Origin: Flavobacterium sp.
Lineage (GTDB): Bacteria > Bacteroidota > Bacteroidia > Flavobacteriales > Flavobacteriaceae
Direction of reading: 5' to 3'
Length of the DNA stretch: 64,000 bases
Assembly (NCBI RefSeq): GCF_027531705.1
Contig: NZ_JAPZSP010000020.1
Span: 62,001 to 126,000 of the forward strand
Positions 51,873-60,240 of this stretch are shown here, piece after piece. Position numbers and translations under genes: made by a program. Below the pieces are notes generated by a model that was given only the letters and a program-made list of their open reading frames with translations, ran no database searches and had not been told where the DNA came from. Every line of letters starts with the position of its first letter. The stretch's first letter is position 1.

Positions 51873-53138
51873 TCAGTCCTCTTTTTCCCATTTTCCTACA
51901 ACACTTGTTGCAAGTGCGTTTCCTAAAACGTTGGTTGCGCTTCTGAACATATCGCAAAAATGGTCAATTGGTAGTATTAATGCAATTCCTTCTATTGGAA
52001 TATCAAACATTCCGCAGGTTGCGGCAACTACTACCAAACTTGCTCTTGGTACACCAGCAATTCCTTTACTGGTAAGCATTAAGACTAATAGCATAGTCAT
52101 TTGTGTTCCCATGTCAAGATGAACTCCGTAGGCTTGCGCTATGAAAATACTAGCAAATGTCATATACATCATACTTCCATCAAGATTAAAGGAATATCCC
52201 AAAGGCAACATGAAAGAAACTATTTTATCTTTTACACCAAAACGTTCTAATTCTTCTGTCAATTTTGGAAAAACAGCTTCAGAACTTGTTGTACCAAAGG
52301 CAATTATTAGTGGACTTATGATGTGTTGTAACAACGTTTTCATTCTGCTTTTTAGAAAAATAAATCCAACTAGTAATAATACCAGCCAAAGTGAAGAAAT
52401 TCCAACTAAAAACGAACCAAAAAATTTGGCATATGTTATAAGTAATTCTTGCAAATCTCTAATAGCAAAAACTCCTGCAATAGCTCCAAAAACACCTATT
52501 GGAGCAAACTTCATTACATAATTTACCATTTTAAGAATGATATGCGATGTTTTATCTAAAGCATTTACAACAGGTTTTACATAATCTCCAATTGAAGCAG
52601 CAGCTAATCCGAAGAAAATGGAAAAAATTACTATTTGAAGTATTTCGTTGGTTGCCATTGCTTCGACAATACTTTTTGGGATAATATGTTCGATGAAATT
52701 TTGTGCCGAAAAATTTTGTGTCTTATCAGTTACTTCAGCAGCAGTTGATGCATCTACATCGGATAATTGCAAACCAGTTCCAGGATGCAAAACGTTTACC
52801 CAAAACATTCCTATTAAAAGTGAAATAAATGAAGCTGTAAAAAACCAGCCTAGTGCCTTTCCTCCTATTCGACCAACGGCTTTTATGTCACCAAGTTTTG
52901 CGATTCCGACAACTAGTGTAGTGAATACTAATGGCGAAATTATCATTTGCACCAATCGAATAAAAACGGTAGCTAACATTTTGATGTAACCACTAAACTC
53001 TTTAGCGGCCTCTTCGGTATAATTGTTATGAATAAAAATTCCTAAAATGGCTCCAAGAACCATTGCAATAAGAATTTGAAAAGTAAGATTGGATACTAAC
53101 GATTTTTTTGGTGTTTCGTTTGGTTGAATTGAAGTCAT
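51873..53138 (-). CDS. Dicarboxylate/amino acid:cation symporter (DAACS, GltP/DctA type)
   Basis: 421 residues with the family fold: eight helices and two re-entrant loops. Family motifs visible are the serine-rich loop IIAFGTTSSEAVFP and GYSFNLDGSMMYM, then ALILPIDHFCDMFRSATNVLGNALA. It takes up glutamate, aspartate or C4 dicarboxylates with Na+ or H+. The MTSIQPNETPKKS start fits the family. A 71-bp repeat lies directly upstream. Confidence 0.9.
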   Translation of the reverse strand: MTSIQPNETPKKSLVSNLTFQILIAMVLGAILGIFIHNNYTEEAAKEFSGYIKMLATVFIRLVQMIISPLVFTTLVVGIAKLGDIKAVGRIGGKALGWFFTASFISLLIGMFWVNVLHPGTGLQLSDVDASTAAEVTDKTQNFSAQNFIEHIIPKSIVEAMATNEILQIVIFSIFFGLAAASIGDYVKPVVNALDKTSHIILKMVNYVMKFAPIGVFGAIAGVFAIRDLQELLITYAKFFGSFLVGISSLWLVLLLVGFIFLKSRMKTLLQHIISPLIIAFGTTSSEAVFPKLTEELERFGVKDKIVSFMLPLGYSFNLDGSMMYMTFASIFIAQAYGVHLDMGTQMTMLLVLMLTSKGIAGVPRASLVVVAATCGMFDIPIEGIALILPIDHFCDMFRSATNVLGNALATSVVGKWEKED

Positions 53139-53161
53139 GGTTTGTTTTGATTTACTTAAAC

Positions 53162-53232
53162 TAGCCCCGATAGCAGTGGAAATCCTTTTCTTTTTTTCTT
53201 TAAAAAAGAAAAGATTGCAACGGATAGCGGGA
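53162..53232. repeat. 71-bp dispersed repeat, copy 2 (inverted)
   Basis: The reverse complement of 21334-21404 with two visible mismatches over 71 bases. It lies between aroC and the symporter gene; its internal hairpin may also act as a terminator for aroC. Confidence 0.8.
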
Positions 53233-53249
53233 AATAGCTCCTAAAAAAA

Positions 53250-54308
53250 TTAATATATTTTGTTGATTAAATAAAAATCGGCTAAAACAATTGCTGCCAT
53301 TGCTTCGACAATAGGAACAGCTCGAGGAACAACGCATGGATCGTGACGACCTTTTCCTTGTTGTTCAATTAGTTGATTTTGATTGTTTAATACCTCTTGC
53401 TTCTGAATTAAAGTTGCCACAGGTTTGAAAGCTACTCTAAAATAAATATCCATTCCGTTAGAAATTCCGCCTTGAATTCCGCCAGAAAGATTGGTTTTGG
53501 TTGTGCCATCTTCGTTATACAAATCATTATGTTCGCTACCTTTCATTTTAGCGCCACAAAAACCGCTTCCAAATTCAAAACCTTTTACAGCATTGATTGA
53601 CAACATTGCCTTTCCTAATTCGGCATGTAGTTTGTCAAAAACGGGTTCGCCCAAACCGACTGGAACATTCTGAATTACACAAGTTATGGTTCCGCCAACA
53701 GTATCACCTTGTTTTTTGATTTCTTTAATGTATTCTTCCATTTTTTCGGCTGTTGCCAAATCTGGACAGCGAACCGCATTAGTTTCTGTCAATGAAAAGT
53801 TAAGAGCTTGATAGGGTTTGTCAATGAAAATTTCTCCAACTGATGAAACGAAAGCATTTATTTTAATTTCATTTATAACTTGTTTTGCAATTGCTCCAGC
53901 TACTACTCTACTTGCTGTTTCGCGCGCTGAACTTCTTCCACCACCTCGATAATCGCGAATGCCATATTTTTTTTCGTAAACATAATCGGCGTGACTTGGT
54001 CGATAACTATCTTTGATATGTGAATAATCGTCTGACTTTTGATTGGTATTTGGAATTATAAATCCGATTGGAGTTCCAGTCGTTTTTCCTTCAAAAATTC
54101 CTGATAAAAATTGTACTTCGTCTTCTTCTTTTCTTTGGGTAACTATTGAAGATTGACCTGGTTTACGGCGTTGCATTTCATGCTGAATTGCTTCTGAATT
54201 TAATTCAATTCCAGCTGGACAACCATCTATTATTCCGCCAAGTGCTTCGCCATGAGATTCTCCAAATGTGGTTACTCTAAAAAGTGTTCCATAACTATTG
54301 CCTGCCAT
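53250..54308 (-). CDS. aroC: Chorismate synthase
   Basis: 352 residues. All three family signatures are visible: [18 protein letters not shown] near the start, [18 protein letters not shown], and [19 protein letters not shown] near the end. It makes chorismate from EPSP with reduced FMN, the last common step to the aromatic amino acids. Start [12 protein letters not shown] fits the family exactly. Confidence 0.97.
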   Translation of the reverse strand: MAGNSYGTLFRVTTFGESHGEALGGIIDGCPAGIELNSEAIQHEMQRRKPGQSSIVTQRKEEDEVQFLSGIFEGKTTGTPIGFIIPNTNQKSDDYSHIKDSYRPSHADYVYEKKYGIRDYRGGGRSSARETASRVVAGAIAKQVINEIKINAFVSSVGEIFIDKPYQALNFSLTETNAVRCPDLATAEKMEEYIKEIKKQGDTVGGTITCVIQNVPVGLGEPVFDKLHAELGKAMLSINAVKGFEFGSGFCGAKMKGSEHNDLYNEDGTTKTNLSGGIQGGISNGMDIYFRVAFKPVATLIQKQEVLNNQNQLIEQQGKGRHDPCVVPRAVPIVEAMAAIVLADFYLINKIY

Positions 54309-54405
54309 TCGTATTAGTTTTGAACAAATATAGTTTTTTTGGTTTAAAGAATAAAATTATTCTAAACATGTGAAAAATATAAACTTTTTAATTAAATATA
54401 TAAGA

Positions 54406-54433
54406 TTGGCTAATAAGTTGCGTTATAAATTTG
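54406..54433 (+). promoter_or_regulatory. Candidate promoter of the outer-membrane protein gene
   Basis: TTG at 54406-54408 and TAAATTTG at 54426-54433, 17 bases apart. The -7 box ends 32 bases before the ATG. Confidence 0.55.
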
Positions 54434-54465
54434 TAGAAATAAATTAGTAAACAAAATTGTAAAAC

Positions 54466-54957
54466 ATGAAAAAACTTATTTTATCAGCTTTTATGCTAAC
54501 TGGAATAGCATTTAGCACTCAGGCTCAAGACATTTCAAAGAACGCTTTAGGTTTAAGATTAGGAGATAGCGATGGTTTTGGTGGTGAAGTTTCATACCAA
54601 AGAGGGTTAAAAAGTAATAACAGACTTGAATTAGACTTAGGTTGGCGTAATTCGAATAATGTTGATGCTTTAAAAATTGCTGGATTATACCAATGGGTTT
54701 GGAACATTGATGGAGGCTTCAATTGGTATGCTGGTGTTGGTGGTGGTGTTGGAACTTGGAGTTATGATTATAAAGGAATTGATGATAATGGAACTATCCT
54801 TTTTGCTGCTGGAGGCATTGGTATTGAATATAACTTTGATTTTCCTTTACAATTGTCCTTAGATATGCGTCCAGAATTATATTTTGATTCAGATTCATAT
54901 AGAGATGATAGTTTTGGTCCTGATATTGCTTTAGGTATCAGATACAAATTCAATTAA
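54466..54957 (+). CDS. Outer-membrane beta-barrel protein, OmpW/OprF-size
   Basis: 163 residues with a signal peptide (MKKLILSAFMLTGIAFSTQAQ). The rest is short amphipathic strands rich in glycine and tyrosine (GGEVSYQRGLKS, NWYAGVGGGVGTW) and ends in GIRYKFN, typical of an eight-stranded barrel. No peptidoglycan-binding domain. Function unknown. It has its own promoter and terminator and so forms a single-gene unit. Confidence 0.78.
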   Translation: MKKLILSAFMLTGIAFSTQAQDISKNALGLRLGDSDGFGGEVSYQRGLKSNNRLELDLGWRNSNNVDALKIAGLYQWVWNIDGGFNWYAGVGGGVGTWSYDYKGIDDNGTILFAAGGIGIEYNFDFPLQLSLDMRPELYFDSDSYRDDSFGPDIALGIRYKFN

Positions 54958-54963
54958 TTATAC

Positions 54964-54999
54964 AAAATCCCGTTAACTCATAGCTAACGGGATTTTTTT
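54964..54999 (+). terminator. Terminator of the outer-membrane protein gene
   Basis: AAAATCCCGTTA and TAACGGGATTTT form a perfect 12-bp stem around a 9-base loop, followed by Ts, 7 bases after the stop. Confidence 0.92.
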
Positions 55000-55074
55000 T
55001 ATTAAACTAATTTATAAAAATTAAACATTCGTTAACATTAAAAATAGTATTTTCGGCAAATTAAATTTTTCAAT

Positions 55075-56448
55075 ATGATGCCTCAAAATAAATTAATATT
55101 AGGTAGTGAAGAATGGTGCAAGTTTCTTGATTTAGGAATTCCTGCCATAAAAGCCAGAGTAGATTCAGGTGCAAAAACATCTGCTTTGCATGCTATTAAT
55201 ATTGCTCCTTTTGTAAAAGATGGTGAAAACTGGGTGAAATTTGACATCAATCCGATTCAAAATAATCTAAAAACTGTTATTCATTGTGAAGCATTACTTA
55301 TTGATAAAAGAATTGTAAAAAGTTCAAGTGGTTTTAGAGAACAACGTTATGTAATTCAAACAAATATAACCATTGCAAACGACTCTTGGCCTATTGAAAT
55401 GACTTTGACCAACAGAGATTCAATGGGATTCAGAATGCTTTTAGGAAGAGAAGCAATGAGTGGAAGAATTCTAGTTGATCCTGAACAAAAATATATTCTT
55501 GGTGAAACTACAACAGAAAATTTGGTTGATTTATATCCGGAAGCATTAGCAAATAAGACAGGATTACGAATTGGACTTTTAGCAAGTAATCCCGAACTTT
55601 ATAGCAACAAGCGAATAATGGAATCTGGACTTATGCGTGGTCATAAAATGCATTTTTTAAATATCAAAGAATGTTACATGAAACTTGATGCCGATAAACC
55701 TGAAATTCATTATCGTGGAGGAAAAATTCTCGATAATTTTGATGCGGTTATTCCTCGTATTAGACCAAGTATTACTTTTTATGGATGTGCATTAACAAGA
55801 CAATTTGAAGCAATGGATGTTTTTTGCCTAAATTCTGCTGCTGCAATAACACAATCTAGAGATAAATTATTTTCATTACAATTATTGTTACATCATGGTG
55901 TTGATATTCCAACAACTGGTTTTGCCAATTCACCTTTAGATACCGATGATTTGATAAAAATGGTTGGTGGTTCACCTTTGATTGTAAAATTACTCGAAGG
56001 TACTCAAGGAAAAGGTGTTGTTTTAGCCGAAACAAAAAAAGCAGCAGAATCAGTTATTAATGCTTTTAAAAGTCTAAATGCTAATATACTTGTTCAAGAA
56101 TTTATAAAAGAAGCAGATGGAAAAGATTTGCGTTTGTTTGTAGTTGATGGAAAAGTTGTCGCAACAATTCAACGTGAAGCAGCTCCGGGAGAATTCAGAG
56201 CCAATATACATATGGGAGGAACAGCTTCTGTTATCAAACCAACTGTCGATGAAAAGAAAATTGCAATCAAAGCAGCGAAAGCAATGGATTTAAAAGTCGC
56301 TGGTGTGGATATTATTCGCTCTTCCAAAGGACCATTATTACTTGAAGTCAACTCTTCTCCAGGACTCGAAGGTATTGAAGGCGCAACTAATAAAGATATT
56401 GCAGGTGAAATGATAAAAGCAATTGAGAAAAATTTTAAAATAAAATAG
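55075..56448 (+). CDS. ATP-dependent zinc-protease-like domain fused to RimK-type ATP-grasp ligase
   Basis: 457 residues. Residues about 6-150 form a retropepsin-like 'ATP-dependent zinc protease' domain ([21 protein letters not shown] carries the D-S-G-A core; [11 protein letters not shown]). Residues about 165-457 are RimK-like ATP-grasp: [33 protein letters not shown], and [21 protein letters not shown] with the metal-binding E-N pair. RimK adds glutamates to ribosomal protein S6 in Enterobacteria; target here is unknown. The fusion suggests ligation and cleavage functions in one protein. ATG at 55075 or 55078 are both possible. Confidence 0.85.
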   Translation: MMPQNKLILGSEEWCKFLDLGIPAIKARVDSGAKTSALHAINIAPFVKDGENWVKFDINPIQNNLKTVIHCEALLIDKRIVKSSSGFREQRYVIQTNITIANDSWPIEMTLTNRDSMGFRMLLGREAMSGRILVDPEQKYILGETTTENLVDLYPEALANKTGLRIGLLASNPELYSNKRIMESGLMRGHKMHFLNIKECYMKLDADKPEIHYRGGKILDNFDAVIPRIRPSITFYGCALTRQFEAMDVFCLNSAAAITQSRDKLFSLQLLLHHGVDIPTTGFANSPLDTDDLIKMVGGSPLIVKLLEGTQGKGVVLAETKKAAESVINAFKSLNANILVQEFIKEADGKDLRLFVVDGKVVATIQREAAPGEFRANIHMGGTASVIKPTVDEKKIAIKAAKAMDLKVAGVDIIRSSKGPLLLEVNSSPGLEGIEGATNKDIAGEMIKAIEKNFKIK

Positions 56449-56497
56449 CTTTTATTAAAAAAAATATAAATTACAAACTCCACTCCTAACTTTTAAC

Positions 56498-56505
56498 TAT
56501 ATTTG
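56498..56505 (+). promoter_or_regulatory. Candidate -7 box of guaB
   Basis: TATATTTG matches the consensus and ends 30 bases before the guaB ATG. No clear -33 box. Confidence 0.5.
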
Positions 56506-56535
56506 CACGCAATTTAACTACAACTACAAATTGCA

Positions 56536-58008
56536 ATGAAAGCACACACAACTAAAATCGTTGGAGAAGGACTTACTTACGACGATGTACTGCTAATCCC
56601 AAATTATTCTGAAGTTTTACCGCGCGAAGTTAGTATTCAATCTAAATTTTCTAGAAATATTACTTTAAACGTTCCTATAGTTTCTGCAGCAATGGACACA
56701 GTTACTGAAAGTTCTATGGCAATAGCAATGGCACAAGAAGGCGGAATTGGTGTTTTGCACAAAAATATGACGATTGAACAACAAGCTGCCAAAGTTAGAA
56801 AAGTAAAACGTGCCGAAGCCGGAATGATTATTGATCCCGTAACTTTACCATTAACTGCAACTGTTGGTGACGCGAAAATGGCAATGAAAGAATTTGGAAT
56901 TGGTGGAATTCCAGTTGTGGATGAAAATGGAATTTTAAAAGGAATTGCAACCAATAGAGATTTACGCTTCGAAAAAATAAATTCTCGTTCCATTTTAGAA
57001 GTAATGACTTCAAAAAATTTGGTTACAGCTGCTGTTGGAACTACTTTGCAAGAAGCTGAAGGCATTTTACAAGAAAACAAGATTGAAAAACTTCCAGTGG
57101 TTGATGCTGATTATAAATTAGTTGGACTAATCACTTTTAGAGATATTACAAAACTGGCTCAAAAACCAATAGCTAACAAAGATAAATTTGGTCGTTTGAG
57201 AGTTGCCGCTGCACTTGGTGTAACAGCAGATGTACTTGAAAGAGCAACAGCATTGGTAAATGCAGGTGTAGATGCCGTAATTATTGATACAGCGCACGGA
57301 CATACGCAAGGTGTTGTTTCTGTTTTAAAAGAAGTAAAAGCTAAATTTCCAAACCTTGATGTTGTGGTTGGAAATATTGCTACACCAGAAGCAGCATTGT
57401 ACTTAGCTCAAAATGGTGCAGATGCTGTAAAAGTTGGAATTGGACCAGGTTCTATTTGTACAACAAGAGTAGTTGCAGGTGTTGGTTTTCCTCAATTTTC
57501 TGCTGTTTTAGAAGTTGCTGCTGCCTTACGTGGTACTGGTGTTCCAGTAATAGCTGACGGTGGAATTCGCTATACTGGTGATATTCCAAAAGCTATTGCT
57601 GCTGGTGCTGATTGTGTTATGCTAGGATCACTTTTAGCTGGAACAAAAGAATCGCCTGGAGAAACCATTATTTTTGAAGGAAGAAAATTCAAATCTTATC
57701 GCGGAATGGGCTCAATCGAAGCCATGGAAGATGGTTCAAAAGATCGCTATTTTCAAGATGTTGAAGACGATGTAAAAAAACTGGTTCCAGAAGGAATTGT
57801 GGGTCGTGTTCCTTACAAAGGTGAACTCAACGAAAGCATGCAACAATTCATTGGAGGATTAAGAGCTGGAATGGGTTATTGTGGTTCAAAAGATATTCCA
57901 ACATTACAAGAAACGGGAAGATTTGTTAGAATTACAGCTAGTGGAATTGGTGAAAGTCATCCTCATAACGTGACTATTACAAAAGAAGCTCCTAATTATT
58001 CTAGGTAA
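56536..58008 (+). CDS. guaB: IMP dehydrogenase
   Basis: 490 residues: TIM barrel interrupted by two CBS domains (about 93-210, [20 protein letters not shown] and [15 protein letters not shown]). The active-site cysteine is C308 in [28 protein letters not shown] and [10 protein letters not shown] complete the IMP site. It catalyses the NAD-dependent first step of GMP synthesis. The last roughly 190 bases (57817-58008) have a decayed second copy at 59551-59748. Confidence 0.97.
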   Translation: MKAHTTKIVGEGLTYDDVLLIPNYSEVLPREVSIQSKFSRNITLNVPIVSAAMDTVTESSMAIAMAQEGGIGVLHKNMTIEQQAAKVRKVKRAEAGMIIDPVTLPLTATVGDAKMAMKEFGIGGIPVVDENGILKGIATNRDLRFEKINSRSILEVMTSKNLVTAAVGTTLQEAEGILQENKIEKLPVVDADYKLVGLITFRDITKLAQKPIANKDKFGRLRVAAALGVTADVLERATALVNAGVDAVIIDTAHGHTQGVVSVLKEVKAKFPNLDVVVGNIATPEAALYLAQNGADAVKVGIGPGSICTTRVVAGVGFPQFSAVLEVAAALRGTGVPVIADGGIRYTGDIPKAIAAGADCVMLGSLLAGTKESPGETIIFEGRKFKSYRGMGSIEAMEDGSKDRYFQDVEDDVKKLVPEGIVGRVPYKGELNESMQQFIGGLRAGMGYCGSKDIPTLQETGRFVRITASGIGESHPHNVTITKEAPNYSR

Positions 58009-58034
58009 AATTAAATTGAATTAAAAATAAAACA

Positions 58035-59423
58035 ATGAAAAAAATTTTACAAATTCTATGTTTGATAGCAATTACTAATAACTCGTTTTCTCAACAATGC
58101 TGGAAAACATTAGATGCAGATAATTTTCAAGTTTTAGGAGTTTCTGCAAATGGAAAACTTTGGGGTTGGGGTAATAATCAATACGGAGTATTAGGTGACG
58201 GAACTACAGATAGTAGACTAATTCCGACTCAAATAGGTACTGCTTCAAATTGGGTCACTTGTGCTACTATTCGTTATGATTCTTTCGGTATAAAAAGCGA
58301 CGGAAGACTTTATGCATGGGGTAGAAATCAATTCGGTATTCACGGTGACGGAACTACAATTTCAAAATTAACTCCAACACAAATAGGTACAGATACCAAT
58401 TGGGCAAAAATTGCGGTAAGTACTGAACATTGTTTGGCTATTAAAACAAATGGGACGCTTTGGGCTTGGGGCGATAATATTCATGGTCAACTTGGCGATG
58501 GTACTACAACCTACAGATCAACACCTGTTCAAATTGGCACAGATACGGATTGGGCTTCAATAACTGCTGGAAGTTTAGTATCATTAGCAATTAAAACAAA
58601 CGGAACTTTATACGGCTGGGGAAGTGATGCCTACGGTTTAAATGGACAAAATAATGTTAACCCTGCGATAATATTTAATTCGCCAACACAAGTTGGAACT
58701 GATTCGAATTGGAAAGAAGTAAACACAAATTACGCTCATGTCGTGGCTGTAAAAACTAATGGCACTTTATGGTCTTGGGGACAAAACAGTTATGGAGAGC
58801 TGGGTAATGGATCTACAAACTTTAATACAATACCAACGCAAATTGGTTTGGATTCAAATTGGCTAACAGCAACAACAGGCAGACATACCTCTGGAGCAAT
58901 AAAAACCAACGGTACTTTATGGACTTGGGGTAGAAATTTTTACGGAAATCTTGGAGATGGCACTACAATAGATAGATTAAGCCCTAATCAAATTGGTACA
59001 GTCACCAACTGGAAATCTATAAACATGAGTGGCACCTGCAGTATTGCAACAAGAACAGTTGCAAATAACCTTTCAAGTTGGGGTTTTAATAACGATGGAC
59101 AATTAGGGAACAATACCCAAGATAATTCATTAGTTCCAATAAACATTGATTGCCCTACTACTTTGGTTTTAGATACAAATGAATTTAAAAAAAATGACTT
59201 TTTAGTATATCCAAATCCAACAAATGATTTTATAACAATAAAATCGTACAGTAATGACATAATAAAGCAAATAAAAATAATAGATATTTTAGGTAAAGTA
59301 ATAATCAATAAGCAAAATGGTCTTGAAAATATAGATGTTTCAGATTTAAAATCTAGTTTATTTTTTATCGAAATTAAAGCTGATAATGAAAAAACTACTT
59401 TGTTAAAATTTATCAAACAATAA
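58035..59423 (+). CDS. T9SS-secreted RCC1 propeller protein
   Basis: 462 residues with a signal peptide (MKKILQILCLIAITNNSFSQ) and seven RCC1-type blades (KLWGWGNNQYGVLG, RLYAWGRNQFGIHG, TLWAWGDNIHGQLG, TLYGWGSDAYGLNG, TLWSWGQNSYGELG, TLWTWGRNFYGNLG, NLSSWGFNNDGQLG). The end is a T9SS-like sorting domain (FLVYPNPTNDFITIKSYS ... TLLKFIKQ). It is related to the second half of the gene at 12613. It starts 26 bases after guaB and lies between guaB and the guaB remnant, so it appears to be an inserted gene. Ligand unknown. Confidence 0.82.
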   Translation: MKKILQILCLIAITNNSFSQQCWKTLDADNFQVLGVSANGKLWGWGNNQYGVLGDGTTDSRLIPTQIGTASNWVTCATIRYDSFGIKSDGRLYAWGRNQFGIHGDGTTISKLTPTQIGTDTNWAKIAVSTEHCLAIKTNGTLWAWGDNIHGQLGDGTTTYRSTPVQIGTDTDWASITAGSLVSLAIKTNGTLYGWGSDAYGLNGQNNVNPAIIFNSPTQVGTDSNWKEVNTNYAHVVAVKTNGTLWSWGQNSYGELGNGSTNFNTIPTQIGLDSNWLTATTGRHTSGAIKTNGTLWTWGRNFYGNLGDGTTIDRLSPNQIGTVTNWKSINMSGTCSIATRTVANNLSSWGFNNDGQLGNNTQDNSLVPINIDCPTTLVLDTNEFKKNDFLVYPNPTNDFITIKSYSNDIIKQIKIIDILGKVIINKQNGLENIDVSDLKSSLFFIEIKADNEKTTLLKFIKQ

Positions 59424-59550
59424 GTAGAAAAATATAATAAAGTTATAATTTTTTATGTTTTTAAAGAAATTCTTAGCCTAACCGAAATGATAAAAAAATA
59501 GTCCACAAGTTAATTATTAAATACTAAATGGCTCGATTTCAAGAAAACGA

Positions 59551-59748
59551 CATACCAAAAGTTAAACTCAACGAAAGTATGCAACAATTTGTAGACGAAC
59601 ATTGAGTAGAATAGGTTGTTGTGGTTCAAAAGATATTCCAACATTACAAGAAACTGGAAGATTCGTCAGAATTACAACTAATGGAATTGGTAAAAGTCAT
59701 CCGCATAATGTGACTATTACTAAAGAAACTCCTAATTATTCGAGATAA
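59551..59748 (+). pseudogene. Decayed copy of the guaB 3' end
   Basis: Collinear with guaB 57817-58008 to its very stop codon. Shared words include CTCAACGAAAG, ATGCAACAATT, GTGGTTCAAAAGATATTCCA, ACATTACAAGAAAC, GGAATTGG, AAAGTCATCC, GTGACTATTAC and CCTAATTATTC. A 1-base deletion and in-frame stops (around 59604) near the 5' part break the frame. It encodes about the last 60 residues of IMP dehydrogenase. It is separated from the intact guaB by the RCC1 gene. Confidence 0.92.
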
Positions 59749-59754
59749 TTTTTA

Positions 59755-59802
59755 GCTTTCAGTCGCAGCTTTCAGTTTACAGTTTGTCATTCCGAAGGAA
59801 TC
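59755..59802. repeat. CTTTCAGTCGCAG / GTCATTCCGAAGGAATC intergenic repeats
   Basis: 'gctttcagtcgcagctttcag' followed by 'gtcattccgaaggaatct'. The second holds the small palindrome GATTCCTTCGGAAT-like core. A related 'gcagtcgcagtaagcag' lies near 42564-42580. Confidence 0.5.
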
Positions 59803-59820
59803 TTATTTAAAGTGCCATTT

Positions 59821-60222
59821 ATGAATTTAAAATTCAATATTCAAAAAACAATAGAATCAGAACTATTTTATGGTTCTTATGTTATCTATATTCTTGGTGG
59901 TCATCATGTAGAAGTAAATCCAAATTTTTACATTCAAGTTGTAAATAATGAAACTAAAGAAGAGATTGAATTAAAAGAAAAATATCTTAAAGCAAGAGAT
60001 TTTAAGTTTAGAAAAAAAGCTGTAAGATTCTATACTTTCCAGATTAATGAATATGCAAAATTTAAAATATCTGTCCATAACTATAATGATATTGTTGTGA
60101 AAGATTCAATTTTAGAAGTTTACCCGTTTCCATTTAACATTCCAAATATTGTATTGTCAAAAGTATTAGGTAGAAGTAGACAAAATAAAAGTTTAAATGA
60201 TATTGAAATTTTAATTCAATAA
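59821..60222 (+). CDS. Small protein of unknown function
   Basis: 133 residues from the ATG at 59821; an upstream GTG at 59812 is in the repeat region. The sequence is a mixed alpha/beta protein (FYGSYVIYILGGHHVEVNP, RFYTFQINEYAKFKISVHNY) with no signal peptide. I do not recognise a family. It converges with the antiporter gene 18 bases on. Confidence 0.55.
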   Translation: MNLKFNIQKTIESELFYGSYVIYILGGHHVEVNPNFYIQVVNNETKEEIELKEKYLKARDFKFRKKAVRFYTFQINEYAKFKISVHNYNDIVVKDSILEVYPFPFNIPNIVLSKVLGRSRQNKSLNDIEILIQ

Positions 60223-60240
60223 AATTTAGAAATTGACATT

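Larger units (their letters stand above)
59424..59820. other. Interval holding the guaB remnant and small repeats
   Basis: Apart from the guaB 3' pseudogene (59551-59748) there is a repeat segment at 59755-59802. No intact gene is seen. Confidence 0.7.

Noticed and set aside
59521..59606. A short independent gene beginning at the ATG at 59528
   Set aside because: It stops at once after about 25 codons and its second half aligns with guaB; it is part of the pseudogene region.
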